From: Telmatactis stephensoni
Lineage: Eukaryota; Cnidaria; Anthozoa; Actiniaria; Isophelliidae
DNA length: 64,000 nucleotides
Reading direction: 5' to 3'
Assembly (NCBI GenBank): GCA_029948255.1
Contig: JALIZF010001689.1
Location: 1 to 64,000 of the forward strand
The position numbers and the translations under genes were made by a program. Below the pieces are notes generated by a model. It saw nothing but the letters and a program-made list of their open reading frames with translations, was not told where the DNA came from and searched no databases. Shown here one piece after another: positions 50,901-61,900 of this stretch. Every line of letters begins with the position of its first letter. The first letter of the stretch is position 1.

Positions 50901-53900
50901 GGGGAGGGGGGTGCCAGCCCTTTCGTTCCCCCTTCCCCATCCCTATAGAGTCCCTACACAGACTATCATATATACCTGCAAGAACTGCTTTAATGACACA
51001 CTTTGTCTGACTTCTTTGTTGGCGGTAATGATGGTTTGTAGATACTAAAAGCAAACAGACACATGGCATATTTTTGGTATCACTGGAGTTTGTTTTGTTT
51101 TTACTTCACTTAACATCCACTTAGTTGCAAAATCGTATGATCGACATCGCCGCAAGTGTTGAAAAAGAAAGAATAAATCTGAAAGGAAAAAAGTTTCAAG
51201 GAAGGAAGGAAGAAACGAACGAACGATTGAACGAACGATCGATCGAAGGAAGGAAGGGAGGAAGGGAGGAAGGAAGGAAGGAAGGAAGGAAGGAAGGAAG
51301 GAAAGAAGGAAGGAAGGAAGGAAGGAAGGAAGGCGGGGAATATAATGTCGTTTCTAGGGCCCTTCGGGAAGCGTGCCCTGAGAACGAGGTTAATTGGACG
51401 GGATATGATATATATATAAAATATCGACCCAAGGCTAAAATATTGCTTCATATCAGGACAAGCGTGGTTGAAGCCCACACTCCACAAAAAGGTTAAACAA
51501 CACATTCAAATAAGAAAGGGATGAATGAAAACTTGTAACACCGCATAAAAAGGGAGATAACTTACTAACGTTTCGAGCCTTAGCCCTTCGTCGAAGTAAA
51601 AGAGAGTAATGAAATCAAATAATGAATTCAAATAAGCATTAATTATAGCATAGAGATCTTACTGGTTTGATGTGATTTATTCGTTCTCGTAGCTGTACTT
51701 TTAATAACGCCGTTCTTGTTCTTTCTTTGTAATTTGGTATCGTGGTTATTACCTGGGTTAACAAACAAAATATCAATTTTATTATGAAGCATTCAAAAGA
51801 ATCTTTACTTCAAGGAAAATTACCAATGGCTGGGTGACGTCCAGCACCCCCGGGGGGGGGGGGGTACTCCCATATATTTGCTATACGGGTATGTGCCGCT
51901 GGATAGGGTATGGTTTTTGGCCCTGCTGTCTTGAACAGGGTATACATTTTACCCAAAATTGTCTTAAACAGGATCTATAATTTTGACGAGATCCCAAGCC
52001 ATATCATCTTTTTGTGTCTTAGATAGGGTACGATATTCAAAATATACAAAAAAGCGCCTCCTCAGCCGTTTTTTGTCTAGGCTAGGGTCGATTTTCTTCT
52101 CATTTGTCTTGAACAGGGTATGGTTTTTTCACTTTCGAGTGTCTTAAACAGGGTCAGGTTTCTAGAGCTCCGGCGGCACACCCCTATCCAAAATGGAGTT
52201 GAGTACCCCCCCCCCCCCCCCCCCCCGGGCCAGCACCATACTCAAATTACCAATTGTTTATTACCAATTGTTTATGTTTAATTACTAATTGAAATTACGT
52301 ACTAATACTACTATAGTATACTATAGCATCATTTATTCATTAATTAAACCAGCGTTTAAGAACTTGCATTCTGTTTTCACATCAATCTGCAGAGTCAAGT
52401 TTGTCAAGGTACCTTGTACAAGAATGTTTCAACGTTGTCCAAAGCGCTTGAGTTTTCATCTCCTTGTTTCTTTAGAGCACGTTCCTAAAGAGAGTGGAAA
52501 TAAATGGGAAAAGTTGAAACGTAAAACCAAGTTTTAGTGAATACAGTGTTTATATGGCTCTGGTCAGACTAGGGCAAAACCGATAGAAGCAAAACATAAA
52601 AGTCGACCAGACGAGTTGTGGCAAAGTAGTTCTTAATTGCGTCTAAAGTTCATCTACAATAAAGACGCGGTACTAGGGCCCGGTTGTTCGAAAAACGATT
52701 AGCGTTAACCCAGGATTAAGTCCAAAGAAAACCATGCATTTTAACTCAGGATTAACGCTAATCGTCTTTCGAACAACCGGGCCCTATAGATGTCCAGTAT
52801 GCCGTTTTCCGAAGTCATCATTCGTCGTTCATACACACTATACATCAAAGTCAGTGCGTCTAGACGACTAATGCGTCTTCTGACCGTCTTCGTCTTTACA
52901 TCAGACTAACTCAGATACATAAGGAATCACAATAACTTTTCTGGAGAACTTTTCTCCTGATGTATCATCTCTTTGTCAAGAAATCTGTTCTGTTTTCGGG
53001 CTTCCTGTGGTGAACAAACCACGGGTTACTGTTTCTACAATGTTCCAGTCCTTCTTCGGCTAAAATCAAGATGGCTGACTTGGTTAGCATGTCAGTTCAC
53101 TCGAATGACTGCATGTAAGTTTGGATGGATTTTTCGAAGAAAATCGCTTTTTTCGCGATGAAAATTTATTCCAACTTCCAAATATGGTAAGTACAAATTC
53201 CTTTATATGGAAGAAGGTGCTCGCGCGAAAACAGCACATTTTTATAGGACATTTCTTGAGTGAAAATGCATAGCCAACGAGTAACTAACTGTACCTCTAA
53301 TTCATTAGGAGCAAATTTCAAGAGACTCTCCAATAGGTCAGTAGGTAGTGTGGTTGTACCATTCAACAGCGCCTCTTTGATATTCTCCACAGATATTTTG
53401 GTATGTGCAAGGCATATGGCTGTAGATATGACAATATCACTCACTAAAGGTGGTATTACATACTGGACAAGTGCAACATTGTTGCGTTAACAGTTGGTGT
53501 AGTGTAACAAAGCAGGTGCGGCCGTGCGAAATTGCAACAATTTTGAGATGTTGAAGGTCGTTCAAAAACCTGCAACGTGTTGCCACAGCAATGTTGCGCT
53601 AAAAATCGTAGCCAAGTACAAACGGCCGGCCGTTTTCTACAATACTGCGAGTTTTACTGCGCGCAACAGTGCGGCAGGGGTGGACAGACGGCGTAACTGT
53701 GTTGCGCATTGTTTTGCAGAAATTTAATTTGCACCGTGCGTCTGGGCTCATATATCACCTTCAACAAAAATCAAGAAAATGTTCCATTATAAAACCAGTT
53801 GCACGTAGAGAAATTATATCATACTATCATAATCAAAGACCACTTACAAATGTTAAGGTTTTTCTTTGTATCCAAAATTCGTTTCTTGGCAGTTGACACT

Positions 53901-56894
53901 TTAAAAGGTTCTACGGGAAAAAAATCGATAACCATGACGTCATTATCATATCGATGACGTATTCTCACTATCAGTCATACGTCATATCTTACTTGATGTT
54001 AAAGCTCTGCTGGCTCCAAACAAATTCAAAAGCTCGCGGACATCAATGATTTCTTGGACTGATAACTTTGGAGGCATCTGTTGGAGTAAAAGGTTCAAAT
54101 ATAGATTATAATTCACGCGGTCCGGACGTACGACGCTGTCATAGACTGTGCCATATTCTACCTTATTCCAAATAGCTCCTTCTCTGAGAGAGTCTCGGCC
54201 TACTACATCCCATAATAGCTTCCTGCACTCAACCTGAAACAAGTTGCTACAAGATGTTGGCGAGGGGGGCGGAGGGGGTGGGGGTGGGGATGTACATAGT
54301 ATCAAAGGAGGCGATGGTATATTATTGACTACGTTATCAGGCTCATTTTCTTTGCCGTTGTCGATGAGTTGTTCTTCTTCGTTAACCTGGCAACTGTCTA
54401 CTTTGGCTGGTGATACACGAGAGGGTTGTGTAGTAGTAGCGACACGGTATCCTGGAAAAAAGGCAACTTAACAATTTATTTACTGTAATATAGATATAGT
54501 AAAAGACGTTTTATCCACAACTTAAAAAAGAGCCTAAAACAGATGCACACTTTTGCAGACAAATTTAAACCTGAGAACTGTAACACTACACAGAAAATAT
54601 ACCTTACCGAATCGTTTTGTACCAAAGAGAAATGAGCACCCTGAGATCATAAAACCTGTAAACAATTAAATAAAACCATACTCTAATGAAGAAGGTTTGC
54701 TATGAGTTGGTGTATATTGAATTACACAAACATTCAACCTTTCAAAATCATCGAACATGAAACTGAGACGGCCAAAATGGCTTCGCGAAAGACCCGATAA
54801 CTTTACGGGCCTGTCGAAATTACGGGAGTGGGTGAGCACCGGTAAACTTACCCGTGAAATCAAAGAAATCATAGTTAACAGGACCGTATAGTTATCGCGC
54901 AAATCAATACAGGCTTTTTAATGAGTGAAAAGAAAGAAGGAAAGAAGCTGGAAGCAGTAATAAAGGATACTGTTGTATTTATTATGTAAGGGAATCCAGA
55001 AACCGGAATCTCCAAATTTGATTTGGGAATCCGGATTCGAATTCCAGACTTTCAGAATCCGGAATCCGGCCATTTGAATCTATAAGACAGCTCTATCTAG
55101 GAATCCGGATTCTTGCATCATCCCGGATTCCCTTACATGTGGCGAACTAATATTTTGATTTTATTGACATGAAGGCTTTGAAATTGAAGTCGAAATATTA
55201 GCATAACAGTATACACATGGCCGTAGCCACCGGTACGGTTAGAACCATTGTCGTCATTGCAGTTTTGAAGCATGAATTCGTGTAGGAAAACGAAAAAACC
55301 GGACCAACTTTTAAAAACCGTACCAATGTTTAAATGGTGGCTACGGCCCTGATACATATTGCTTACAGTGTTTCAAATCTTCTAACTAATCGACGGACTT
55401 TCCTTTCTACATATAAAGTTCCGTACGTTTAGTGCGGCTAGCTCTTGTTGCGCACAGTAACGAGAACCAGCCGCAATGCAAGTGAGTAATCCAAAAATAA
55501 ATCAATCCAAAGTAAATAAATAAAATAAAATAAATAAAACTACTTCTCAGAAGATCACATAATGCCGCAGGTTGTCCCGGCTGGGTGGATGCGCTATCCT
55601 TAACCAGCTGGAGCCAAATGATAATGGAGTTGTCCACTGGTTATAGCGCTATCCACTCTCAGTACTTGTAACAATGTAATGCTGTTATTAGATAGTACCG
55701 TATGCTATATACCTGGATAGATGAATATCGGCATTATAATGGTCAGTCCTTGTAGAAAGGCATAAATAGTGAGTAGTGCTAATGTTGGTAAAAACACCAC
55801 TACAATCACCAGAAACTTCCAATTACTGGAAAACAAATGAAAGAATAAAAAAAGCAAGATACAATTTAACAAAACACTGAAACGCATAATAAGGGAGAGG
55901 AGAAAAGATATCGAGAAACTAAGAAAAAAGGCTTCAACTAGAAAGGAAAGACATCGGAACGAACTGGACTTAAGAACTGTAGTCAAAAGCTCACAGAGAA
56001 TCCATAAGTTAATGATGCAATTTCTTTGTGTGTACATTTTGTTCAAAGTCAAAGTACTAACTTTTTCAAAACCGCTTTAAAGTGGCTGCCATTTTCTGAA
56101 AACTCTTCAGTTTCGCTTGTAGCTTCTCCTATGCAGGGCTTTTCATCTTTGGTACACAAATCTGTCATAAAACACAACAATTTCCAAGTAAGTAACTGTT
56201 TTACATCATGCCATTTGGCTAGGAATGCCGAAAAGTACATAAAGAATTAATTTGATCTTGATGTTGTTGAATACAAACTTAAGACATGCATGTTGTCTAA
56301 GTTTGCTGTCAATCCCAGAAAGCTTAACAAACACGACACATGATCCCATTCTATAAACCGCTCATAAAATTTCATTAAAACTGTCTTAGTTTAAACTAAA
56401 CTTACAAAGCCGTAGTTTGCAATGGGATTAGATTATCTTTCAAGGATGGTAAATTTTAGTGTGTGATTCATAATTGTAAATGGCTGCCCTGATTTGAACC
56501 AAAGTGATCATTTGTGCAATAAAAACAGCATATAGCTGCAGAACACGGCACAATTTTTTGTGATTTAAGTCATCATTAAGGCCCGACAATGGAACAGTGT
56601 AAACAACTTTTATTCCCCAATATAGTAGGGAAGTTTCATGTAGTAACAACAACAACAATAAATTCTTGTCACAGAAAATAAAACTAAGTCAAATGATGAA
56701 AGCATCGTAACTTTTGTATTACCAGGAGCCCATGGGTTCCTGGTACTACTTCTTTTCAGAGTTATTACCATGTAAAAACAACAGTTTATCAAACTCGCAC
56801 CTTTTAAAACAAACTTTTCATCGTTGTTTGATTCTGTAGCTTCAGCACAAACAGCCTCAGATGTTTTAGAGGCAATGTTGTCCACGCGAGCCAT
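47945..56894 (-). CDS. Membrane-anchored formin (TM hairpin - FH1 - FH2), 3' end incomplete
   Basis: Fourteen exons join in phase to 549 codons: 56894-56801, 56161-56062, 55825-55713, 54655-54608, 54451-53993, 53898-53848, 53419-53295, 52484-52413, 51752-51663, 51044-50976, 50479-50408, 49909-49777, 49445-49393, 48112-47945. After an acidic N-terminus of ~64 residues without a signal peptide comes ~50 almost uncharged residues (65-117; WKFLVIVVVFLPTLALL, then LTIIMPIFIYPGFM). This is best read as two membrane helices with both ends cytosolic. FH1 is short (eight prolines, 175-182). FH2 follows: RKLLWDVV/GAIWNK, the AKKRILDTKKNLNISICL block, IPNYKERTRTALL, GNFMN, KKTTFLDFIV and LKETLEYFSEEPGSTM. 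FH2 dimers nucleate and elongate actin filaments. The tail after HFQ at 47945 is missing, as may be a short linker exon between 48112 and 49393. No N-terminal GBD/FH3 domains were seen. Confidence 0.78.
48424..48712. mobile_element. MITE with AAGGCGCTGTT ends in formin intron 13
   Basis: AAGGCGCTGTTACACGCTGA / TCAGCGTAAACAGCGCCTT terminal inverted repeat flanking AT-rich sequence with internal GAAACTTTT motifs. Confidence 0.65.
51195..51335. repeat. (GGAA)n purine tract in formin intron 9
   Basis: GGAAGGAAGGAAGGAAGG array with GAACGAAC variants at its left edge. Simple repeat; the overlapping ORFs on both strands are artefacts. Confidence 0.9.
51841..52235. mobile_element. Poly-G/poly-C bounded element
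   Basis: Starts with CCCCCGGGGGGGGGGGGTACTCCC and ends with GAGTACCCCC...CCCCGGG in inverted orientation. Internally it has several diverged copies of a short unit (GTCTTGAACAGGGTA / GTCTTAAACAGGGTC / GTCTTAGATAGGGTA). I associate this repeat type with coral and anemone genomes (memory, unverified). Confidence 0.65.
52673..52789. mobile_element. 117-bp palindromic MITE (GGGCCCGGTTGTTCGAA end)
   Basis: CTAGGGCCCGGTTGTTCGAA / TTCGAACAACCGGGCCCTAT, inner GATTAGCGTTAA / TTAACGCTAATC. A related half-element (CCAGTTGTTCGTAAGCGG...) is near 37709-37790. Confidence 0.8.
53442..53765. mobile_element. MITE-like element in formin intron 6
   Basis: AAAGGTGGTATTACA at the left is imperfectly inverted as TATATCACCTT at the right. 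Internal CAAAAACCTGCAACGTGTTG is shared with 48776-48796. Confidence 0.4.
54983..55138. mobile_element. GGAATCCGG-rich element
   Basis: ATGTAAGGGAATCC / GGATTCCCTTACAT terminal inverted repeat enclosing about seven copies of GGAATCCGG in both orientations. Formin intron 3. Confidence 0.65.
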
Positions 56895-58088
56895 TCCTCC
56901 ATTAACTCTAGCAGTGAAGCATTCCCTCACAAAGTTCTTGCTGCTAGTTGTTAGCTACATGGTTTTGCACTGTTAACAAGATCATCGTCAGAAGTAATTA
57001 CATGACGTCACAATCGAAAAGCGCGAGAAAATTTGCGCACGTGCGCGATAGTGCTCAGTCTCCCACTCGGCACGCGCTCAAACCATGTTTAAAACTCACC
57101 CGACATGGAAAAGTGTATGATAAAAAGTGGTCAAACGGCTGGAGCGCCGTTTGAATTATCATCAACTATTGTTTACCGATCCTGCGTCGTTTGGCTGTAG
57201 CCTTGTACGTAACTTAATCAGGCTTAATGTATAGACAGAAGTGCGTATCTTGTACGTATACGTTTGGTGCCGCGAAATCCCTTTGATACGGACTAACTCC
57301 ACCAAGAGGACCAAGAGGGACCAAGAACAGGGTTTTGCAAGCAGTATAGTTCAGTATACTTGCCGGAGACATGAAAAAATCTTCCTCCTTGACGCATATC
57401 CTAAGAATGTGTCATTTAACTGACAAATCACTCCAAAAATCGTGTAGTTGAATGATGAATGAAAATTTCTAGTTAACTGACATTTTGCTTATTCCACTGA
57501 AAATGACTTTCACGTTTTTAAAATACTGTGAGAAAGTTTGTCCCTTGCGCACAGTTTGTATAGGAAATAATATGGTTACGAGTGCAATTTAGAATAAATT
57601 TGCACGAGTGAGTTTTCAAAGAGTTCAAAATTGCACGAGCCCGTAGGGCGAATAAAAAGAATAATTTGAAGTTTTAGTGCATTTTGAATGTTTTTTGCTG
57701 AAAGAAATTTGCACTAAATTTCCTTTTTTTGGCACTAAATTTCCTTTTTTCTGCACTAAATTTCCTCGAAACAGCACTGCTCTTAGCCAATCAGCATCGA
57801 GAAATTTTTGCATGTATATTATTAGCAGCAAAATGTTAAGTTTAGTCTCACTTTTGAATCGGCTAAATAAATTAAAGTAAATTTGAAAAAAAAATGATTT
57901 CATATAAAAAATAATCCCACAACTCCCCCCCAATCCCCCCCCCAATCCCCCCCAATCCCCCCCCCCTCCACACACACACACACACCATCACTCTGAGCTA
58001 AGAAGCTCTGAAGCTTTTGCTCGTTTTCTTTTCGAAAATCATATTTTCATTCTTGCTTCTCCCCCTTCTCCTTCTTCTTTGTTAATTT
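56895..58088. other. Formin upstream region
   Basis: No exon seen. It contains three near-tandem copies of GCACTAAATTTCCTTTTTT (57711-57770), C-rich simple sequence (57924-57968) and (CA)n (57969-57984). Presumed promoter of the minus-strand formin. Confidence 0.4.
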
Positions 58089-58442
58089 TTATTTTCTCTC
58101 TACAAGATAATCGCAGGAAGTTTCGGATGCAGCCCCTAATTTCCTAAGTGTGTCTTCTCCTTCTAAATGGACTGAAAAGAAACAAAGGGTAATGTATAAT
58201 TGTGCAATTATAGCAAAATCAAGAAGTTACCCCAACTAATCAATCATTAATGCAGCTCTTTTGTCGTGTTTTACGTAAATACCATCACGCCGACAACATA
58301 CCGAAGTATTGCCGAAGTGACGACACATCCGTTGATCTTTAGAAACTCGCTGCAAATGAATCTTTACGTGGAGTAAATGACTTGTTTCTTTTGTTTTCTG
58401 AGCGATAAGTGCTTCAAGTGGCAGTTGTTTAGGAGTTTTCAA
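58089..58442 (-). CDS. Possible small two-exon gene, unknown function
   Basis: Exon A 58442-58283 (MKTPKQLPLEALIAQKTKET ... MCRHFGNTSVCCRRD) ends at a GTATTT donor. Exon B 58171-58089 follows a TTTCTTTTCAG acceptor (VHLEGEDTLRKLGA ... CDYLVERK, stop). The join keeps the frame for 80 aa, and an AATAAA overlaps the stop. A stronger alternative donor (GTATGT, 12 bases... earlier in exon A) would instead stop two codons into exon B. I do not recognise the protein; it could equally be 5' leader sequence or chance. Confidence 0.3.
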
Positions 58443-58988
58443 ACGGTTGGTATTTCTATGCTAATTTGTTAAAGACTTGGCTTATTTACATAATTCACTG
58501 AACTGCGACAGCGAGGGAAGGTCAAGCGGCCCATGACTCTACACACGCTTTGGAGTTGTGTTGTACGATTTCTTTTCATCACTGGCTCCCAAGAATACAA
58601 GACATCTCTTATTGGACGTCTGCAGTGTTTGAATTAGCAACAGACATCGTTAACAATGGTCTGAATGGGACAAATTCACGAGTATAATCTGTCTTACTTC
58701 GTTGCTAAGTTTCGGCGTCCAACGGAACTAGATATCCCTAGTGACAATATCGTCTTGCAGCGAATGTTATCAACTACGTGAATGTGCTGAATATTGATGA
58801 AAAAGCCTTGTACACATATTGGAAGTTTGTTGAAAAGAAACTCTTAAATTTACTAGAAATCAAAGTTCACCGTGATTTTGGTTAATGCGGTGAGATGAAG
58901 CTGGCTTAGAATAACAAAGAATATTATCGATAAGTTCCTGACAATCCTTCACAGACTTCGCAAGCTTTGTCTTGTATCCGAGTGAATT
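58443..58988. promoter_or_regulatory. Upstream region of the delphilin-like gene
   Basis: 546 bp without a recognisable exon, between the small minus-strand ORF and the delphilin-like ATG. No clear TATA box or GC box was picked out. Confidence 0.3.
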
Positions 58989-61900
58989 ATGTTGAGATCG
59001 AACGAGCGATGGCCTGAAGCTTTTGGCTTCAAAATTGCCGGCAAGTCACCAGTAGTTATTTTATCAGTACAAGAAAATTCTGTTGCTCAACAAGCAGGAC
59101 TTCAACCAGGAGACCAAATTCTCGAACTAAACGGTGAAAATGTCCAAGGACTGACTAAAGATCAAATTGTTCTACTCGCTAAACGTTCGACTAGAGTGCC
59201 ACCAGCTATAGCTGTCATTTCACGAATTCGAACATGTGATCTTCGACGTCGAAGGGGACGGTTTGGATTCACAGTTCGAGGCAATGGTCCTGTTTATGTT
59301 TACGATGTGGAAGATAGGGGCCCTGCATATGCCATGGGAATGCGGCCAGGAGACCTCGTACTTAAAGTTAATGGCGTTAATGTTCGTCATGCTAATGCAG
59401 ATCAAGTACAACAAATAGTAGAAGCCTGTGGACCTACAATTTCAGTGGTTATAATAGCTGGTGCACAGTCTATTGGAGACAGTGACAAAACTTCGTCTTC
59501 CACATCGTCTCGTTACAGGCGAGCAAGAGATTTCTACCTCCAGGTAAGTCTTATTTTTGACACTTCTGCTTTGAAAATTCTAATCCATCCTAATGTAAAA
59601 CGTGGTTTTTCAGATTGTCGATAATTCTGTTGATCCGGTATTGCTTATGTATATGAGGGATGTTTATAATACTTTAGAACAAAGTTAAATAATGAGTTTG
59701 TAGAATGTTTATGGAGTTTTTTTAATCAACCAATGCGCTCTCTGAAAGTATGATCGGTTCGATTGTAATATACCACACAAGAGCTATTCTCTGGAATATA
59801 AATCGTTTTGTGGAGCTTTAAGGATCTTTAATTGATTTACTTAATAGACCGGTGCTGAGTTAATTTATTACCACTTTAGGGTATATATATATATCAGTTG
59901 ACGTACGCTGTATTCTCTATGTTCACTGTTCCATGCTTATGTCAAATAAACATATCAGCACTCATAAATGTGAATCATTTGTGAAGGATAAGAGCCAAAG
60001 TGGCTCCTCAAAAAATTCAAGATGTCTTACCACCCTAAAAGATGTTTCCTGATCAAAGAAAAATAAATAGAACTTTAAAAAATTGGCCTACTGATTTTTT
60101 AATGTCTTCCAGAAAATAAAATATTACTTAACTCTGATTTTTCCTTCTTCTTTTTTTTCTTTTCTTTATTTTTTCATTTTAAATTTACAGTGTGTTTCAC
60201 ATGACATTCTGAAGTTTGTTTGAAAGTTTTAAAGTTCAAGTCGTACTTTGGAAGCTCATAAACCTTTATTGGCAAACTGTGAACTTCCCATGCAAATTCA
60301 GAAATTCATTTGATAGAATCAAGTTTCTTGATTCAACTAGCCATGGAATATTCCATTTTGATAATCAAGTTGCAACTTCTTTAGGCAGCAAACTGCCTTG
60401 CTTTGTGATGCAATTACACTCTTAACTGCAAATCACAGTTCTAATGAATTTCCAAATTTTCATGGGAAGAAATTTTATTGTTCACCAACAAAGTTTGTTG
60501 TGAACTTCCAAAAATGACTTGAACTTTAGAATTTCTGAACAAACTTTGGAATCCACTTGTCAAAAATTATGTGAAATGCATCATTAAGATCAAGGAAATC
60601 TGGGATTTTCTTTCATTTTCCTTTGAACACACCAAAATACATGTACCATAGACAACTTTTATAATCAATGAGTCAACTGGCTGTGAAACATGCAATAAAT
60701 TGATGAGTTGTTTTCTTGCAGATGAACTATTTCTTACCAAGAGATAACATTAAAAAGTCCCAGCTAATCAAGGCCCTTAATAAATATGCAAGGGACAGGT
60801 CCATAGAACAGCTAGCCAAGTCTTTACTGGACGTACTTCAAACACCTGTAGAAAGAAAACTACTCAAACAAATCAGGTACGTAACTGTTTAAGAATAATG
60901 AAATCAAATTCAATATTGTTATTGGATTATTTCAATTCCATGAGCTTATATAATTCTTATCAAAGGACTAGTGTTACAAACTTTTGCTTTGTATTCTCCA
61001 CTTACATGTATGTCATGCTGTATATTTGTAATGTTTTTCTAAAAGATTGTATATATATGTTGTGAATTCTTAGCTCCTATATACACATGGAAAATCAACA
61101 AACTAGTTAAGAGAATGTAACAAAGGGACAAAACCATGCACACCAAAAATTGAAGGGTTCTCTGTGAAAACGACCTAAGTGACTTTTTGATGGATGTCAA
61201 GATATTGATATTTTAGCATAGGAAAGTTAATTAATATCAATTTAAACAATCCAAAAATATCATCAAAAAAGTCACTTATTATAAGCTGTTTTCACAGAGA
61301 TCAACCCTTCATTATTTGTCATATCTCATGCCTCAGGTCTCTGTTGCTCATTCACAAATCCTTGTTTTGTTATTATTTTGAACATGATTAAACAGAAAAA
61401 TGTGGTGATTGCTTGTTCCAGATGTTTAATTTGTATCAGCTCTAATTCCAAACTGATATCAAAATAATTTATGAGCTCAGCCCAGAGTCTTGACTATATA
61501 TACTTTATAGTGATGATATAACCTTGCTAACCTCTACTGCTTGTTATTCTTGAAGCAACTACAAACAAGGTTTAGCTCTGTCACACATATGAGTATCAAG
61601 TGAAAATAATACTTTGAATTTTATAGATTGTACAGTTATAATAGTTTGGATTAATGATGAAATCTTCCACGAAACAATTTATCAAACTAGCATGATAATG
61701 AGTTCCAATATTGCCATCATTGATAGTTCATTTGATATCTAATAGTGTTCTAGGGTTAAGATAATATGAACCATAAAAATTGTATACCAATATTGTCTGT
61801 ATGTACCAATCTATTTTAAGCAACTCCAATACCCTCTTCTAAGAATGTTAGGGATAATGTCTGTCAAAAATTAGTCTATGGAACATGAATTGTATCTAAA

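Noticed and set aside
51110..51505. 131- and 123-codon ORFs on both strands
   Set aside because: Both span the (GGAA)n array; simple repeat, not genes.
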